Below are positions 43,593-52,381 of a stretch of 64,000 nucleotides of DNA, in pieces (within the stretch, counting starts at the first letter, position 1; each line of letters begins with the position of its first letter). The stretch is from Ensifer sp. LCM 4579 (GTDB lineage: Bacteria > Pseudomonadota > Alphaproteobacteria > Rhizobiales > Rhizobiaceae). The DNA is taken from NCBI RefSeq assembly GCF_001854885.1, contig NZ_MDDV01000057.1:245485-309484 (forward strand), read 5' to 3'. Made by a program: the position numbers and the translations under genes. The notes beneath the pieces are model-generated. The model was not told the origin of the DNA. It ran no database searches and saw only the letters and a list, made by a program, of their open reading frames with translations.

Positions 43593-43606
43593 TTGCCAAA
43601 GGTCAA
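43593..43606 (-). promoter_or_regulatory. FixK/FnrN-like box upstream of cydA
   Basis: The plus-strand text is TTGCC-AAAG-GTCAA, one mismatch from TTGAC/T-N4-G/ATCAA. It lies 115 bases before the cydA GTG, in a position where activation by a CRP/FNR-type oxygen regulator is possible. A similar box could arise by chance. Confidence 0.4.
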
Positions 43607-43677
43607 TGACGGCCCTGCCGCCACGTTGTCACACTGCGGCAATCTTTCGCCTGCGGCATTTTGGTCGGAAGGCGGCC

Positions 43678-44847
43678 TCAGGACCGTGCAAGGTAGGTTT
43701 CTGCGAGTTCCGTCCAGAAGGCGGCGCCGATCGGCAGCAGGCCGTCGTTGAAATCGTAGCCGGGGTGGTGGAGCGGCTTCTCCTCGCCTGTCGCCTTCGC
43801 CCCGAGATAGAAGTAGGTCCCCGGCCTTTCCTTGAGCATATAGGCGAAGTCCTCGCTGCCCATATAGGGACGGGCAAGGTCGATGACCTTGTCGGCTCCG
43901 GCGAAGCGGATCGCGAGTTCGCGGACGAAGTCCGTCTCCTCCTTGTGGTTGACCGTCGCGTCGTAGCTGCGCTCGTAGTCGATGGTCGCACGCATGCCGT
44001 AGCTTTCCGCCTGCGCCTCGGCGATCCTGCGGATGCGGCGTTCGAGTTCATCGCGCACGGCCGCGTCGAAGGAGCGAATGCCGACGACGATTTCGGCCCG
44101 TTCCGGAATGATGTTGCTCGCCGAGCCCGCGTGAAACGCGCCGACGGTGACGACCGCCGGGTCCATCGGATGGATGTTGCGCGATACGATCGATTGCAGC
44201 GCCATCACGATGCTGGCGCCACAGACGATCGGATCGGCAGTCTCCTGCGGCTCGGCGCCATGGCCGCCGCGGCCGTGGACAGTGATCCGCGCCTCGTCGA
44301 CCGCCGCCATCACCGGTCCTTCGCGGAGCGCGAACTGGCCGAGGGGCAGGGCCGGTTCGTTGTGGAGCGCGAAAACGGCGTCGCACGGGAATTTTTCGAA
44401 CAGACCCTCTTCGACCATGATCCTCGCGCCGCCGAAATTCTCTTCGGCCGGCTGGAATATGAGGTGGACCGTGCCGTCGAAGTTCCTCCGCTCGGCAAGA
44501 GCGCGGGCCGCTCCGAGCAGCATTGTCGTGTGGCCGTCATGGCCGCAGGCATGCATCAGACCCGGCGTTCTGCTCGCGTAGTCGAGCCCCGTCTCCTCGT
44601 GGATCGGCAACGCGTCGATATCGGCGCGGATGCCGATGGAGCGGGAGCCGGTGCCGTTTGTCAGTGTGCCAACGACTCCGGTCTTCGCAAGCCCCGTCGT
44701 GACATGGTAGCCCAAGGTTTCCAGATGACGCGCGATGAAAGCGGAGGTTCGCTTTTCCTCCAGTCCCAGTTCCGGATGGGCATGCAGATCCCGGCGGATC
44801 GCAACGAGCTCCGGCGTGGCATTGTCGATGGCGGCGGAAAGTTTCAT
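43678..44847 (-). CDS. M20 family amidohydrolase (hippurate hydrolase / N-acyl amino acid deacylase type)
   Basis: A 389-residue cytoplasmic metallopeptidase of the M20D type. Metal and catalytic motifs are HAHPELGLEE, MHACGHDGHTTMLLG, QPAEENFGGARIM and GRGGHGAEPQETADPI. Related enzymes remove acyl groups from amino acids. One base separates it from the permease stop upstream, so it is the last gene of the ABC operon; it may release an imported acyl-arginine-like compound, but that is inferred. Confidence 0.86.
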   Translation of the reverse strand: MKLSAAIDNATPELVAIRRDLHAHPELGLEEKRTSAFIARHLETLGYHVTTGLAKTGVVGTLTNGTGSRSIGIRADIDALPIHEETGLDYASRTPGLMHACGHDGHTTMLLGAARALAERRNFDGTVHLIFQPAEENFGGARIMVEEGLFEKFPCDAVFALHNEPALPLGQFALREGPVMAAVDEARITVHGRGGHGAEPQETADPIVCGASIVMALQSIVSRNIHPMDPAVVTVGAFHAGSASNIIPERAEIVVGIRSFDAAVRDELERRIRRIAEAQAESYGMRATIDYERSYDATVNHKEETDFVRELAIRFAGADKVIDLARPYMGSEDFAYMLKERPGTYFYLGAKATGEEKPLHHPGYDFNDGLLPIGAAFWTELAETYLARS

Positions 44848-44848
44848 G

Positions 44849-45673
44849 TCAGGCACCACGGGTTGGTATGCGGTTTTCGAAATAACGGAAGGCCAGTACC
44901 AAAAGGCCTGTCAGGCACATGTAGATCAGCGCGAGCAGAAGCAGCGGCTCGTAGGTCAGATAGGTCTCCTGCCGAACCTTTGAAATCACCGCATAGACGT
45001 CGACGACGGTGATTGTTGCCACCAGCGGCGTGGATTTGAGCTGCAATACGGTTTCGCCGGTGAGCGTCGGCAGCGCCCGATGGACGGCGCGCGGCAGCCA
45101 GATACGCCGGAACAGCGTCCAACGCCCCATTCCGTAGGCGCGTGCCGCTTCCAATTCGCCCTTTGGCACGCCCGCGAAGGCGCCGCGCATCACCTCGCCC
45201 TCATAGGCGGCGAAGGAGATCGTCAGCGCCGCCACTCCATAGGGCCAGGCCTCGCGCAGATAGGGCCAGAGAAAAGACTGGCGAATTGCCGGGAACTGGG
45301 GAAAGAGCGAACCGAGCCCGTAATAGAGCAGCCAGAGCTGCAGGAGCAATGGCGTGCCGCGAACGACGGTGCAGAAGAGACGGGCGGGGGCCTTCAGGAA
45401 CCACGGACCCGTCACCTGGGCGAGCCCGAGGGGGACCGCAAGCAAGAAGCCCAGGATCGATGTACTGAACAGCATTGCCAGGCTGACGAGAATGCCGGTC
45501 CCGAGCCGAGGCAGGTAGCGCGGCAGCCAATCCCAGCGCATGAAGAGTGCGATGGCCGTGACCAGCGCCCCAAAGAGAACGATCAACACGATCCGATGCG
45601 GCTTGAAGAAGCTCTCCGCTCCGGGGAGGTCTTCGGGCGCCAAGGCGAGTGCGTGCGTGGTTTCGTTGCTCAT
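44849..45673 (-). CDS. polar amino acid ABC transporter permease
   Basis: A 274-residue permease with about six helices of the His/Glu/Gln/Arg/opine family: GILVSLAMLFSTSILGFLLAVPLGLAQ near residue 60, RGTPLLLQLWLLYYGLG, and the EAA loop EVMRGAFAGVPKGELEAARAYGMG. Its ATG 45673 lies inside the previous gene's stop (ATGA). It forms a heterodimeric channel with the 45670-46389 permease. Confidence 0.92.
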   Translation of the reverse strand: MSNETTHALALAPEDLPGAESFFKPHRIVLIVLFGALVTAIALFMRWDWLPRYLPRLGTGILVSLAMLFSTSILGFLLAVPLGLAQVTGPWFLKAPARLFCTVVRGTPLLLQLWLLYYGLGSLFPQFPAIRQSFLWPYLREAWPYGVAALTISFAAYEGEVMRGAFAGVPKGELEAARAYGMGRWTLFRRIWLPRAVHRALPTLTGETVLQLKSTPLVATITVVDVYAVISKVRQETYLTYEPLLLLALIYMCLTGLLVLAFRYFENRIPTRGA

Positions 45674-46389
45674 CGTCTCTCCACCAAGCCGCGGCGGGCA
45701 TGCCATTCGATGACGCCGATGAAGAGGTTGGAAACGAGGGTCAGCGCCAGGTAGAGCGCACCTGCTGCGCAAAAGAACAGGAAATAGGCTTTGGTGGCAC
45801 CGGCCGCCTGGCGGGTCACCAGCGTCAGCTCGGCAAAGCCGACGACCGCGAGCAGCGCCGTGTCCTTGGTCGCGATCAGCCAGAGGTTGGCGAGGCCGGG
45901 AATAGCATGGGGCAGCATCGCCGGCAACGTGATGCGTCTCAGAACCTTGGCTGGCGACATGCCATAGGCGCGCGCCGCCTCGATCTGGCCCGCCGGCACC
46001 GCCTTGATCGCACCGCGCAGCACCTCCGTCGAATAGGCGCCCTGGACGACGCCGATGACGAAGATGCCGGCCAGCAGGCCGCTGATGTCGACCGGGCCGA
46101 TTCCGGCAAAGCCGAGCAACTGGTTCAAGAGATCGGTACCCGCATAGTATAGGAGCAGGATCAGCACGAGTTCCGGCACGGCCCGCACGATGGTGGTGTA
46201 GCATTCGAGCAGATCGCGCAGCACCGGCCCGCCATAGAGTTTTCCGAAGGCGCCACCGATGCCGAGCAAGAGCCCGAGCGCATAGCCCCCGAGGGCGATT
46301 TCGATCGAGCGGAGGAAGCCCTGCAGCAGAACGCCGCCCCAGCCCGGGGCCGAAAGAGCAAGCAGGCTCCAGTTGACGAGGGAATCCAT
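45670..46389 (-). CDS. polar amino acid ABC transporter permease
   Basis: A 239-residue permease similar to HisQ/ArtQ, with FLRSIEIALGGYALGLLLGIGGA, ELVLILLLYYAGTDLLNQL and EVLRGAIKAVPAGQIEAARAYGMS as the EAA loop contacting the ATPase. It follows the binding-protein gene after a 57-base gap that contains a stable hairpin at 46411-46438, and it overlaps the next permease by four bases. Confidence 0.92.
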   Translation of the reverse strand: MDSLVNWSLLALSAPGWGGVLLQGFLRSIEIALGGYALGLLLGIGGAFGKLYGGPVLRDLLECYTTIVRAVPELVLILLLYYAGTDLLNQLLGFAGIGPVDISGLLAGIFVIGVVQGAYSTEVLRGAIKAVPAGQIEAARAYGMSPAKVLRRITLPAMLPHAIPGLANLWLIATKDTALLAVVGFAELTLVTRQAAGATKAYFLFFCAAGALYLALTLVSNLFIGVIEWHARRGLVERR

Positions 46390-46410
46390 CGCGGTCAACT
46401 CCGAACGCTT

Positions 46411-46438
46411 CGGCCGGCGGTCTTATGATCGCCGGCCG
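46411..46438. other. intercistronic hairpin between binding-protein and permease genes
   Basis: CGGCCGGCG (46411-46419) and CGCCGGCCG (46430-46438) form a perfect 9-bp stem with a 10-nt loop. Such hairpins after a binding-protein gene often protect its mRNA, giving more binding protein than permease. No U-run follows, so termination is less likely. Confidence 0.55.
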
Positions 46439-46446
46439 GTTGCGGC

Positions 46447-47229
46447 TCAGCCGCCATAGATGTCGAAGTCGAAATACTTCTTCGAGAAGGCCTCGTAGGT
46501 GCCGTCCTCGCGGATCGTCTTGATCGCCGCGTTGATCTTGTCCTTGAGCTCGGTCTCGCCCTTGCGCAGACCGACGCCGACACCCGGGCCGAGCACCTCG
46601 ACATCCTGGGCAACGTCGCCCTTGTAATCGCAGCATGCCTTGCCCTGGTCGCTCTCGAGGAAGGCGCCGAGGGCGATCGCATCGGCCTGCACCGCATCGA
46701 GGCGACCGGCAGCCAGGTCCTGGTTAGCCTCGTCCTGCGTCTGATATTCCTTGATCTCGACGCCGGCAGGAGCGAAATGCTTGGTCGCATAGGCCTGGTG
46801 CACGGTCGAGACCTGCACGCCCAGCGTTTTGCCGGCGAGCCCTTCCGGCGTCGGTTTGATGTCCTCGCCCTTGGCGCCGATGATCCCGGTTGGCGTGTTG
46901 TAGTACTTGTCAGAGAAGTCGATCGTCTTCAGTCGCTCCTCGGTAATCGACATCGAACCGACGATCATGTCGATCTTCTTCGCGTTGAGCGCCGGGATGA
47001 TGCCGTCCCAGGCGACCGGAGTCACCACGCAATCGAGCTTGGCCGCGGCACAGACCGCTTTCATGAATTCGATTTCCCAGCCCTCCCAATTGCCATCGGC
47101 GTCGGGCAAGGTGAAGGGCGGGTACGGTTCGGCGGCAATGCCGACCTTGACCGTTTCAGCGATGGCGGCGGCAGCGCCGGTAATCGAGAGGGCGGCGGCC
47201 AACGCCAGGAGCTTCAATGTCTTCTTCAT
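46447..47229 (-). CDS. polar (basic) amino acid ABC transporter substrate-binding protein
   Basis: A 260-residue periplasmic receptor with signal peptide MKKTLKLLALAAALSITGAAAAIAE. The mature protein has EPYPPFTLPDADGNWEGWEIEFMKAVCAA, GSMSITEERLKTIDFSDKYYNTP and GVQVSTVHQAYATKHF, as in lysine/arginine/ornithine-binding proteins. The start MKKTLKLL was chosen over an upstream ATG because a signal peptide follows directly. The gene is second in the operon, after the ATPase. Confidence 0.92.
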   Translation of the reverse strand: MKKTLKLLALAAALSITGAAAAIAETVKVGIAAEPYPPFTLPDADGNWEGWEIEFMKAVCAAAKLDCVVTPVAWDGIIPALNAKKIDMIVGSMSITEERLKTIDFSDKYYNTPTGIIGAKGEDIKPTPEGLAGKTLGVQVSTVHQAYATKHFAPAGVEIKEYQTQDEANQDLAAGRLDAVQADAIALGAFLESDQGKACCDYKGDVAQDVEVLGPGVGVGLRKGETELKDKINAAIKTIREDGTYEAFSKKYFDFDIYGG

Positions 47230-47264
47230 GCTGTTCCCTTTGTGGTTGTTGAGCATTCAGGAAT

Positions 47265-48038
47265 TCAATGAATGGAGCGGATGAATTTCTTGAGCCTTTC
47301 GGATTTCGGCGCGCCGAAGATCGCTTCCGGCGGTCCTTGTTCCTCAATGATGCCGTTGTGCAGGAAAACGATGTGGTTCGCCACGTTGCGGGCGAACTTC
47401 ATCTCGTGGGTGACGAGGATCATCGTCCGCTTCTCCTGCGCAAGATCGCCGATCACCGAAAGCACTTCGCCGACGAGTTCCGGATCGAGCGCCGAGGTCG
47501 GCTCGTCGAAGAGCATGACGAGCGGCTGGATCGCCAGCGCCCGGGCGATCGCCGCACGCTGCTGCTGGCCACCTGAAAGAAAGGCCGGATAGGCGTCGCG
47601 CTTCTCGTGGAGTCCGACCCGCCTGAGCAACGCTTCGGCCATCTCCACGGCTTCGGCCCTGGATCTGCCGAGCACATGCACCGGCGCCTCGATGACATTT
47701 TCCAGGATTGTCATATGCTGCCAGAGATTGAAGCTCTGGAAAACCATGCCAAGCTGGGTGCGGATCCGCTGGACCTGCCTGCGGTCCGCCGGCACCAGTC
47801 CGCCCTTCCCATCGGATTTCATCCGGATCTCTTCGCCGTGAACGCTGATCCGACCGGCCGAGGGCAATTCCAGCATGTTGATGCAGCGCAGCAGCGTCGA
47901 CTTGCCCGAACCGCTGCCGCCGATGATCGCGATGACGTCGCCTGGGCGTGCCGTCAGCGAAACGCCCTTCAGCACGTCCAACGGTCCGAAACGCTTGTGG
48001 AGGTCACTGACCGCGATTGCCTCGGCCGCTTCCGTCAT
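47265..48038 (-). CDS. polar amino acid ABC transporter ATP-binding protein
   Basis: A 257-residue ATPase with Walker A GGSGSGKST at residues 40-48, signature LSGGQQQRAAIARAL, Walker B VMLFDEPTSAL and the switch histidine in LVTHEMKFARNVANHIVF. It is the first gene of the operon ATPase, binding protein, permease, permease, amidohydrolase, and is divergent from a TetR regulator across about 270 bases. Confidence 0.94.
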   Translation of the reverse strand: MTEAAEAIAVSDLHKRFGPLDVLKGVSLTARPGDVIAIIGGSGSGKSTLLRCINMLELPSAGRISVHGEEIRMKSDGKGGLVPADRRQVQRIRTQLGMVFQSFNLWQHMTILENVIEAPVHVLGRSRAEAVEMAEALLRRVGLHEKRDAYPAFLSGGQQQRAAIARALAIQPLVMLFDEPTSALDPELVGEVLSVIGDLAQEKRTMILVTHEMKFARNVANHIVFLHNGIIEEQGPPEAIFGAPKSERLKKFIRSIH

Positions 48039-48165
48039 CGGTGACCGGGTCCCGGGGTCTGCGGGTTTCCTGGAAGCATGAAAACAGTTCCCCTTGTGGC
48101 GCTGTGGTGCAGCATTTTTCGGCTTGTTACGCTGTTTCCTGCCAATATGGTTGCACTTGTGCCGT

Positions 48166-48185
48166 TATTATTCAAGTGTATAATA
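48166..48185. promoter_or_regulatory. inverted repeat and -10 element between the divergent ABC and TetR units
   Basis: TATTATTC and GTATAATA form an 8-bp inverted repeat with one mismatch and a 4-nt spacer. The right arm contains TATAAT (48179-48184), a perfect -10 for the plus-strand TetR gene, though no good -35 is in place. A regulator bound here could shut off this promoter. Confidence 0.5.
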
Positions 48186-48309
48186 GATGCGTCGCCGAAT
48201 TTTCTGGCGGAATTCCCGCTCGAACGAACCCTCCGCAGGAGCAGCCCATGAGCCCATTCGGTTGGAAGGCAATGACTTGGACCGGAGACGCCGGGATCCG
48301 GGGGCGGTC

Positions 48310-48924
48310 GTGACGCGCCGCAGCTTTCACCGCGCTCCGGAAGGCGAGCGCCGGCAGGAATTGATCGAGGCGACGCTCGACTGCATATCCGAGTTCGGTC
48401 TCAAGGGTGCCACCGTCCGCCAGATCGCGGTCCGCGCCGGCGTGACCGCGGGGCTCGTCCGGCACTACTTCGACTCCAAGGATCAGATGGTCGCGGAGGC
48501 CTACCGGGCGGTGATCGCCTCGTTGACGGAAAAGGCGAAGACTGTCGAGGGCGATCCGGCGACGCGTCTCCGGGACTTCATTTGCATCAATCTCAGCGAG
48601 CCGGTGGCCGACAGCCGTAGCGTCTCGCTCTGGGCAGCTTTCATCAGCCAGGTGAGGGTTGATCCTGTCCTCGCCGAGATTCACCGCGAAGGCTATTTGG
48701 CCTTCCGCAATGCCCTGCAGGACCTATTGAGCGATTTTCTCGCGGCCAAGGGCAGGCCGGCGAGTACGGAGCTCTGTCGCCGCTACGCCATCGCAATCAA
48801 TGGCTTGGTCGACGGGCTCTGGATCGAAGGCTGCCTCGCCGGCGATCTCTTCCGCGAGGGAGAACTGATCAGCATCGCCATGGCCTCGGTCGAATCGTTG
48901 CTTGGCCTGCCTGTAGACGAATGA
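48310..48924 (+). CDS. TetR family transcriptional regulator (BetI-like)
   Basis: A 204-residue regulator. The N-terminal helix-turn-helix is RRQELIEATLDCISEFGLKGATVRQIAVRAGVTAGLVRHYFDSKDQM, and the C-terminal domain resembles the BetI type (VSLWAAFISQVRVDPVLAEIHREGY). GTG 48310 was chosen because upstream in-frame codons lie in the promoter. It probably represses the flanking ABC operon and the downstream genes through the palindrome at 48166-48185. Confidence 0.86.
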   Translation: MTRRSFHRAPEGERRQELIEATLDCISEFGLKGATVRQIAVRAGVTAGLVRHYFDSKDQMVAEAYRAVIASLTEKAKTVEGDPATRLRDFICINLSEPVADSRSVSLWAAFISQVRVDPVLAEIHREGYLAFRNALQDLLSDFLAAKGRPASTELCRRYAIAINGLVDGLWIEGCLAGDLFREGELISIAMASVESLLGLPVDE

Positions 48925-48941
48925 CGGAGGGGAGAAATCAC

Positions 48942-50132
48942 ATGCGCTATGCGTCGATCACCTCGCGGCTGGCCGATCTCGGATCCGGCAAGTGGGCGCT
49001 GCATATTCGTGCGCGGCAATTGAAAGCGAGCGGTGCCGACATCATCGAACTGACGATCGGCGAACCGGACCTGCCGCCCGATCGCGCCCTGCTGGACGAG
49101 TGTCAGCGCGCCATGAACGCCGGTCGGTATCGCTACTCGAACGGCCGCGGCGAGGCAGCCGTGGTTTCGGCGATTGCGGAAAAATACCGTCGCCGCCGAG
49201 CCGACGTGACGGCGAAAAACGTTCTCTGTTTCCCCGGCACCCAGACAGCGCTTTTTGCCGTGATGCTGGGGCTGGCCGAGGCCGGCGACGGCGTGCTCGT
49301 TGGCGATCCGCTCTACGCGACCTATGAAGGCGTCATACGTGCGGCCGGCGCCCATCCGGTATTCGTACCGCTAAAACCTGATTTGGGTTTCCACATGCAG
49401 CGGGAACACCTGGAAAGGTCCGTCACGCCCGAATGTCGCGTGCTGCTGCTCAACACGCCGCACAACCCGACCGGCGCGGTGCTCACGGCCGCCGAAATCA
49501 CGGCGATCGGCGAGGTGGCCCGCCGCCACGACCTCTGGATCGTCTGCGACGAGGTCTACGAGGAACTGGTCTTCAGCGGAACCTTCGCTTCACCCTTCGA
49601 CGATCCGGACCTCGCGGAACGAACTATCGTCGTTTCGTCGATTTCGAAATCCCATGCCGCGCCTGGTTTTCGCAGCGGCTGGGCCGTCGGGCCGGCTGAG
49701 TTCACCCGGCGCCTCCTGCCGGTTTCCGAAACCATGCTGTTCGGCCAGCAACCTTTCATCGCCGATATGACGGCCTATGCCCTGACGCATGAGATCGATA
49801 CCGCGCGGCGGATGCGGGAGACCTATGGCCGGCGCGCTCGCCGTATTGTCGACGGTCTTTCCCATATACCGGCCGTAGCGGTCCTGCCGCCGGAGGCGGG
49901 GATGTTCGCCCTCATCGACGTTGCCGGCACCGGACTCTCCGGCGAGGCCTTTGCCTGGGCACTGCTCGAAGAGGAACGTGTGGCGGTGATGCCGGGGTCG
50001 TCCTTCGGCACGCAGGCGAAGGACTTCCTGCGGATAAGCCTCACGGTTGCGGATGAGACCATCGAGGAAGCCTGCCGTCGCATTGCAGCTTTGGCCGAGC
50101 GCCGCACGACGACAAGGAAACGCCGCGCATGA
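48942..50132 (+). CDS. class I aminotransferase, possible arginine:pyruvate transaminase
   Basis: A 396-residue PLP aminotransferase. Motifs are ELTIGEPDLPPD, NTPHNPTGAVL, IVCDEVYEELVF and SSISKSHAAPGFRSGWAVG with the PLP lysine. Its stop overlaps the start of a ThDP decarboxylase, recalling Pseudomonas aruH-aruI, where AruH transaminates arginine to 2-ketoarginine and AruI decarboxylates it. AGGGGAG precedes ATG 48942. The specificity is inferred from context, not from residues. Confidence 0.85.
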   Translation: MRYASITSRLADLGSGKWALHIRARQLKASGADIIELTIGEPDLPPDRALLDECQRAMNAGRYRYSNGRGEAAVVSAIAEKYRRRRADVTAKNVLCFPGTQTALFAVMLGLAEAGDGVLVGDPLYATYEGVIRAAGAHPVFVPLKPDLGFHMQREHLERSVTPECRVLLLNTPHNPTGAVLTAAEITAIGEVARRHDLWIVCDEVYEELVFSGTFASPFDDPDLAERTIVVSSISKSHAAPGFRSGWAVGPAEFTRRLLPVSETMLFGQQPFIADMTAYALTHEIDTARRMRETYGRRARRIVDGLSHIPAVAVLPPEAGMFALIDVAGTGLSGEAFAWALLEEERVAVMPGSSFGTQAKDFLRISLTVADETIEEACRRIAALAERRTTTRKRRA

Positions 50133-51739
50133 GTGTTGAGATGAAAACCGTCGGTGAAGCTCTCGTGGAACTCCTGGAGGCAAACGGCGTTGAAGTTGTC
50201 TTCGGCATCCCCGGCGTGCACACGGTCGAGCTTTATCGTGGTCTTGCGGCTTCGAAAATTCGTCACGTTACCCCGCGCCATGAGCAGGGCGCCGGCTTCA
50301 TGGCAGACGGCTATGCGCGCGTCAGCGGCAAGCCGGGCGTCGCGCTGGTCATCACCGGTCCCGGTCTCACCAATACGATCACCGCCATGGCGCAGGCCCG
50401 GCAGGATTCGATCCCCATGCTGGTGATCTCCGGCGTCAACCGCCGCGATTCGCTCGGGCATGGCCGTGGTTTGCTGCACGAACTGCCCGACCAGCATGGA
50501 ATGATGACGACGCTGGCGCTCTATTCGCATACGCTGCTCGATCCGGCCGACCTGCCGCTGGTCATCGACCGCGCCTTTGCCGTGCTGCTATCCGGCCGCC
50601 CTGGTCCAGTCCACATTGAGATCCCGACAGACGTGATGGCTGAAACGGTCGGGAGCCAAGCGGCAAGGCCGGCCTTGGCGACCCGCCCGTGTGCCGACGG
50701 AGAAACGCTGCAGAAAGCGGCCATCCTCTGTGCCGACGCGTCCCGGCCGGTCATTCTTTGCGGCGGCGGCGCGCTGGCTGCCGAAGCGGAACTGCGTTTG
50801 CTGGCGGAACGGATCGGGGCACCCGTGATCACGACCGTCAACGCCCGCGGCCTGTTGGCGGGCCATCCCTTGCGCGTACCCGCGAGCCCGAGCCTCGAAG
50901 CGGTGCGCGCCCTGCTTCGCGACGCGGATCTGGTGCTGGCCCTCGGCACCGAAATGGGGCAAACGGATTACGATCTCTATGCCGACGACGGTTTCCCCGA
51001 GCTCCGAGATCTCATCCGCATCGATATCGATGTGGCACAGCTTGCGCGGGGTCCGCGCGCGGCGCTCTCGATCCTCTCCGACGCGAAGGCCGCGACGGCG
51101 GGCATAGTAGGCTTCCTCCCCGACCGAACCGCGAAGGACGGCGCGCCGCGGGCCGAAGCGACGCGAAAGGCAGCTCTCGAGGAGTTGACACCGAAGATGC
51201 GGGCGGAGGTGGGCATCATCGACACGATTTATAAGGCGCTGCCGGATTGCACCATCGTCGGGGATTCGACCCAGGCGGTCTATGCCGGCAACCTCTATTG
51301 CGACGCGCCGCGGCCCCGCGCCTGGTTCAACTCGGCCACGGGCTACGGCGCGCTCGGTTATGCGCCGCCCGCAGCCGTCGGCGCAGCGATTGCTGATCCA
51401 GGGCGACCGGTCGTCTGCCTTGTCGGCGACGGCGGTTTTCAATTTTCGCTGTCCGAGATCGGATCGGCCGTCGATGCGGAGGCAAAGGTGATCTTTCTCG
51501 TGTGGAACAATGACGGCTATCGGGAGATCGAAACCCATATGCTGGAGGCCGGCATCGTCCCGGAAGGCGTCAGGCCGACGGCTCCGGACTTCCTGCTGAC
51601 AGCCAGGGCCTACGCCGTCGCGGCCGTGCGATTGGTCGACATTGAGGAACTGCCGGGCGCACTCGCCGATGCGGCCGCGCGAACGGGTCCCTCGCTGATC
51701 GAAATTCACCAGACAAGGACTGTCGGCGCTACCGCCTGA
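50129..51739 (+). CDS. ThDP-dependent 2-oxo acid decarboxylase, probable 5-guanidino-2-oxopentanoate decarboxylase
   Basis: A 536-residue enzyme of the acetolactate synthase fold. The catalytic glutamate is in HVTPRHEQGAGFMADGYAR and the ThDP motif is GDGGFQFSLSEIGSAV ending in WNNDGY. The PHIEIPTDVM segment and lack of an FAD-type pattern suggest a decarboxylase. Together with the aminotransferase (four-base overlap) this fits the arginine transaminase route, giving 4-guanidinobutanal. Acetolactate or other oxo-acid activity cannot be excluded. Confidence 0.82.
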   Translation: MSVEMKTVGEALVELLEANGVEVVFGIPGVHTVELYRGLAASKIRHVTPRHEQGAGFMADGYARVSGKPGVALVITGPGLTNTITAMAQARQDSIPMLVISGVNRRDSLGHGRGLLHELPDQHGMMTTLALYSHTLLDPADLPLVIDRAFAVLLSGRPGPVHIEIPTDVMAETVGSQAARPALATRPCADGETLQKAAILCADASRPVILCGGGALAAEAELRLLAERIGAPVITTVNARGLLAGHPLRVPASPSLEAVRALLRDADLVLALGTEMGQTDYDLYADDGFPELRDLIRIDIDVAQLARGPRAALSILSDAKAATAGIVGFLPDRTAKDGAPRAEATRKAALEELTPKMRAEVGIIDTIYKALPDCTIVGDSTQAVYAGNLYCDAPRPRAWFNSATGYGALGYAPPAAVGAAIADPGRPVVCLVGDGGFQFSLSEIGSAVDAEAKVIFLVWNNDGYREIETHMLEAGIVPEGVRPTAPDFLLTARAYAVAAVRLVDIEELPGALADAAARTGPSLIEIHQTRTVGATA

Positions 51740-51958
51740 TGGAGAGCGAAAGAAGGAATCCGTGGCCGGTCTCCTGCCGCGTCTCGGCATTTCAGGGTCG
51801 CGGCTGCAACAGAAGCGCAGGGTTTGACTTTTTCTGCCCGGAGTGGTGTTAAAGGCGCCGGCGTTCGAATCCGGCCACGTTCTTGCGTTAGTCTCCGGAT
51901 GTCGAGGCCAATTCGTCTCGTGGGCGCCAGGCGCCGAGAGAAAGGAATCGCGTCCTCA

Positions 51959-52381
51959 ATGGACTTCCTGGGTGGCAGCAAGAGCATGCAGGCGGGCCGG
52001 CTTCTTGCCGTGCTGTGGCTGTTCTGCGCCTCCTTCGCCGTTCAGGCGATCGCTGTCGGTCAAAGCGTAGCGGGTCGGACCGGCCCCGGCGCGCAGACCG
52101 GCGATATCGCCGCTCGGGATATGGGCTCTGCCGAACGTCCGCTGGCGCGTCAGGTTTTCAGGGCAGTCGCCTTGCCCGACTTCCGCTTCATCGGCGCGCG
52201 GGCGGAGGGGAAGGCGAGCCCCGGCGGCGATTCCGATCCTGCTCTTCCGCTCGCCTTTTCCGTTCTGCCTGCGGACGTCGGTAATCGTCCGGCGCCGGTT
52301 GCGCAAACGCCAGCCGTGGTCAAGGCATCGCGCCAGAGCGAGCGCATTCGCGGCCCGCCCGCGGACGAGAACGTCCTCTAA
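51959..52381 (+). CDS. small exported protein, candidate Sec-monitoring translation arrest peptide upstream of secDF
   Basis: A 140-residue protein with an N-terminal signal-anchor-like hydrophobic segment (about residues 15-35, LLAVLWLFCASFAVQAIAVG) followed by a low-complexity Ala/Pro/Arg tail. Its end is QSERIRGPPADENVL: residues R131-G132-P133-P134 sit seven residues from the stop. This recalls the arrest motifs RAGP (SecM) and RAPP (ApdP of alphaproteobacteria), both carried by Sec substrates encoded upstream of Sec genes. It lies 95 bases upstream of secDF on the same strand, so it may tune secDF output to Sec activity. That role is an inference; ATG 51983 is an alternative start. Confidence 0.7.
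   Translation: MDFLGGSKSMQAGRLLAVLWLFCASFAVQAIAVGQSVAGRTGPGAQTGDIAARDMGSAERPLARQVFRAVALPDFRFIGARAEGKASPGGDSDPALPLAFSVLPADVGNRPAPVAQTPAVVKASRQSERIRGPPADENVL

Noticed and set aside
45690..46636. A 595-codon minus frame reading from the binding-protein gene into the second permease
   Set aside because: Only the last 274 codons are coding; the upstream part is a shifted frame over the first permease and binding protein.
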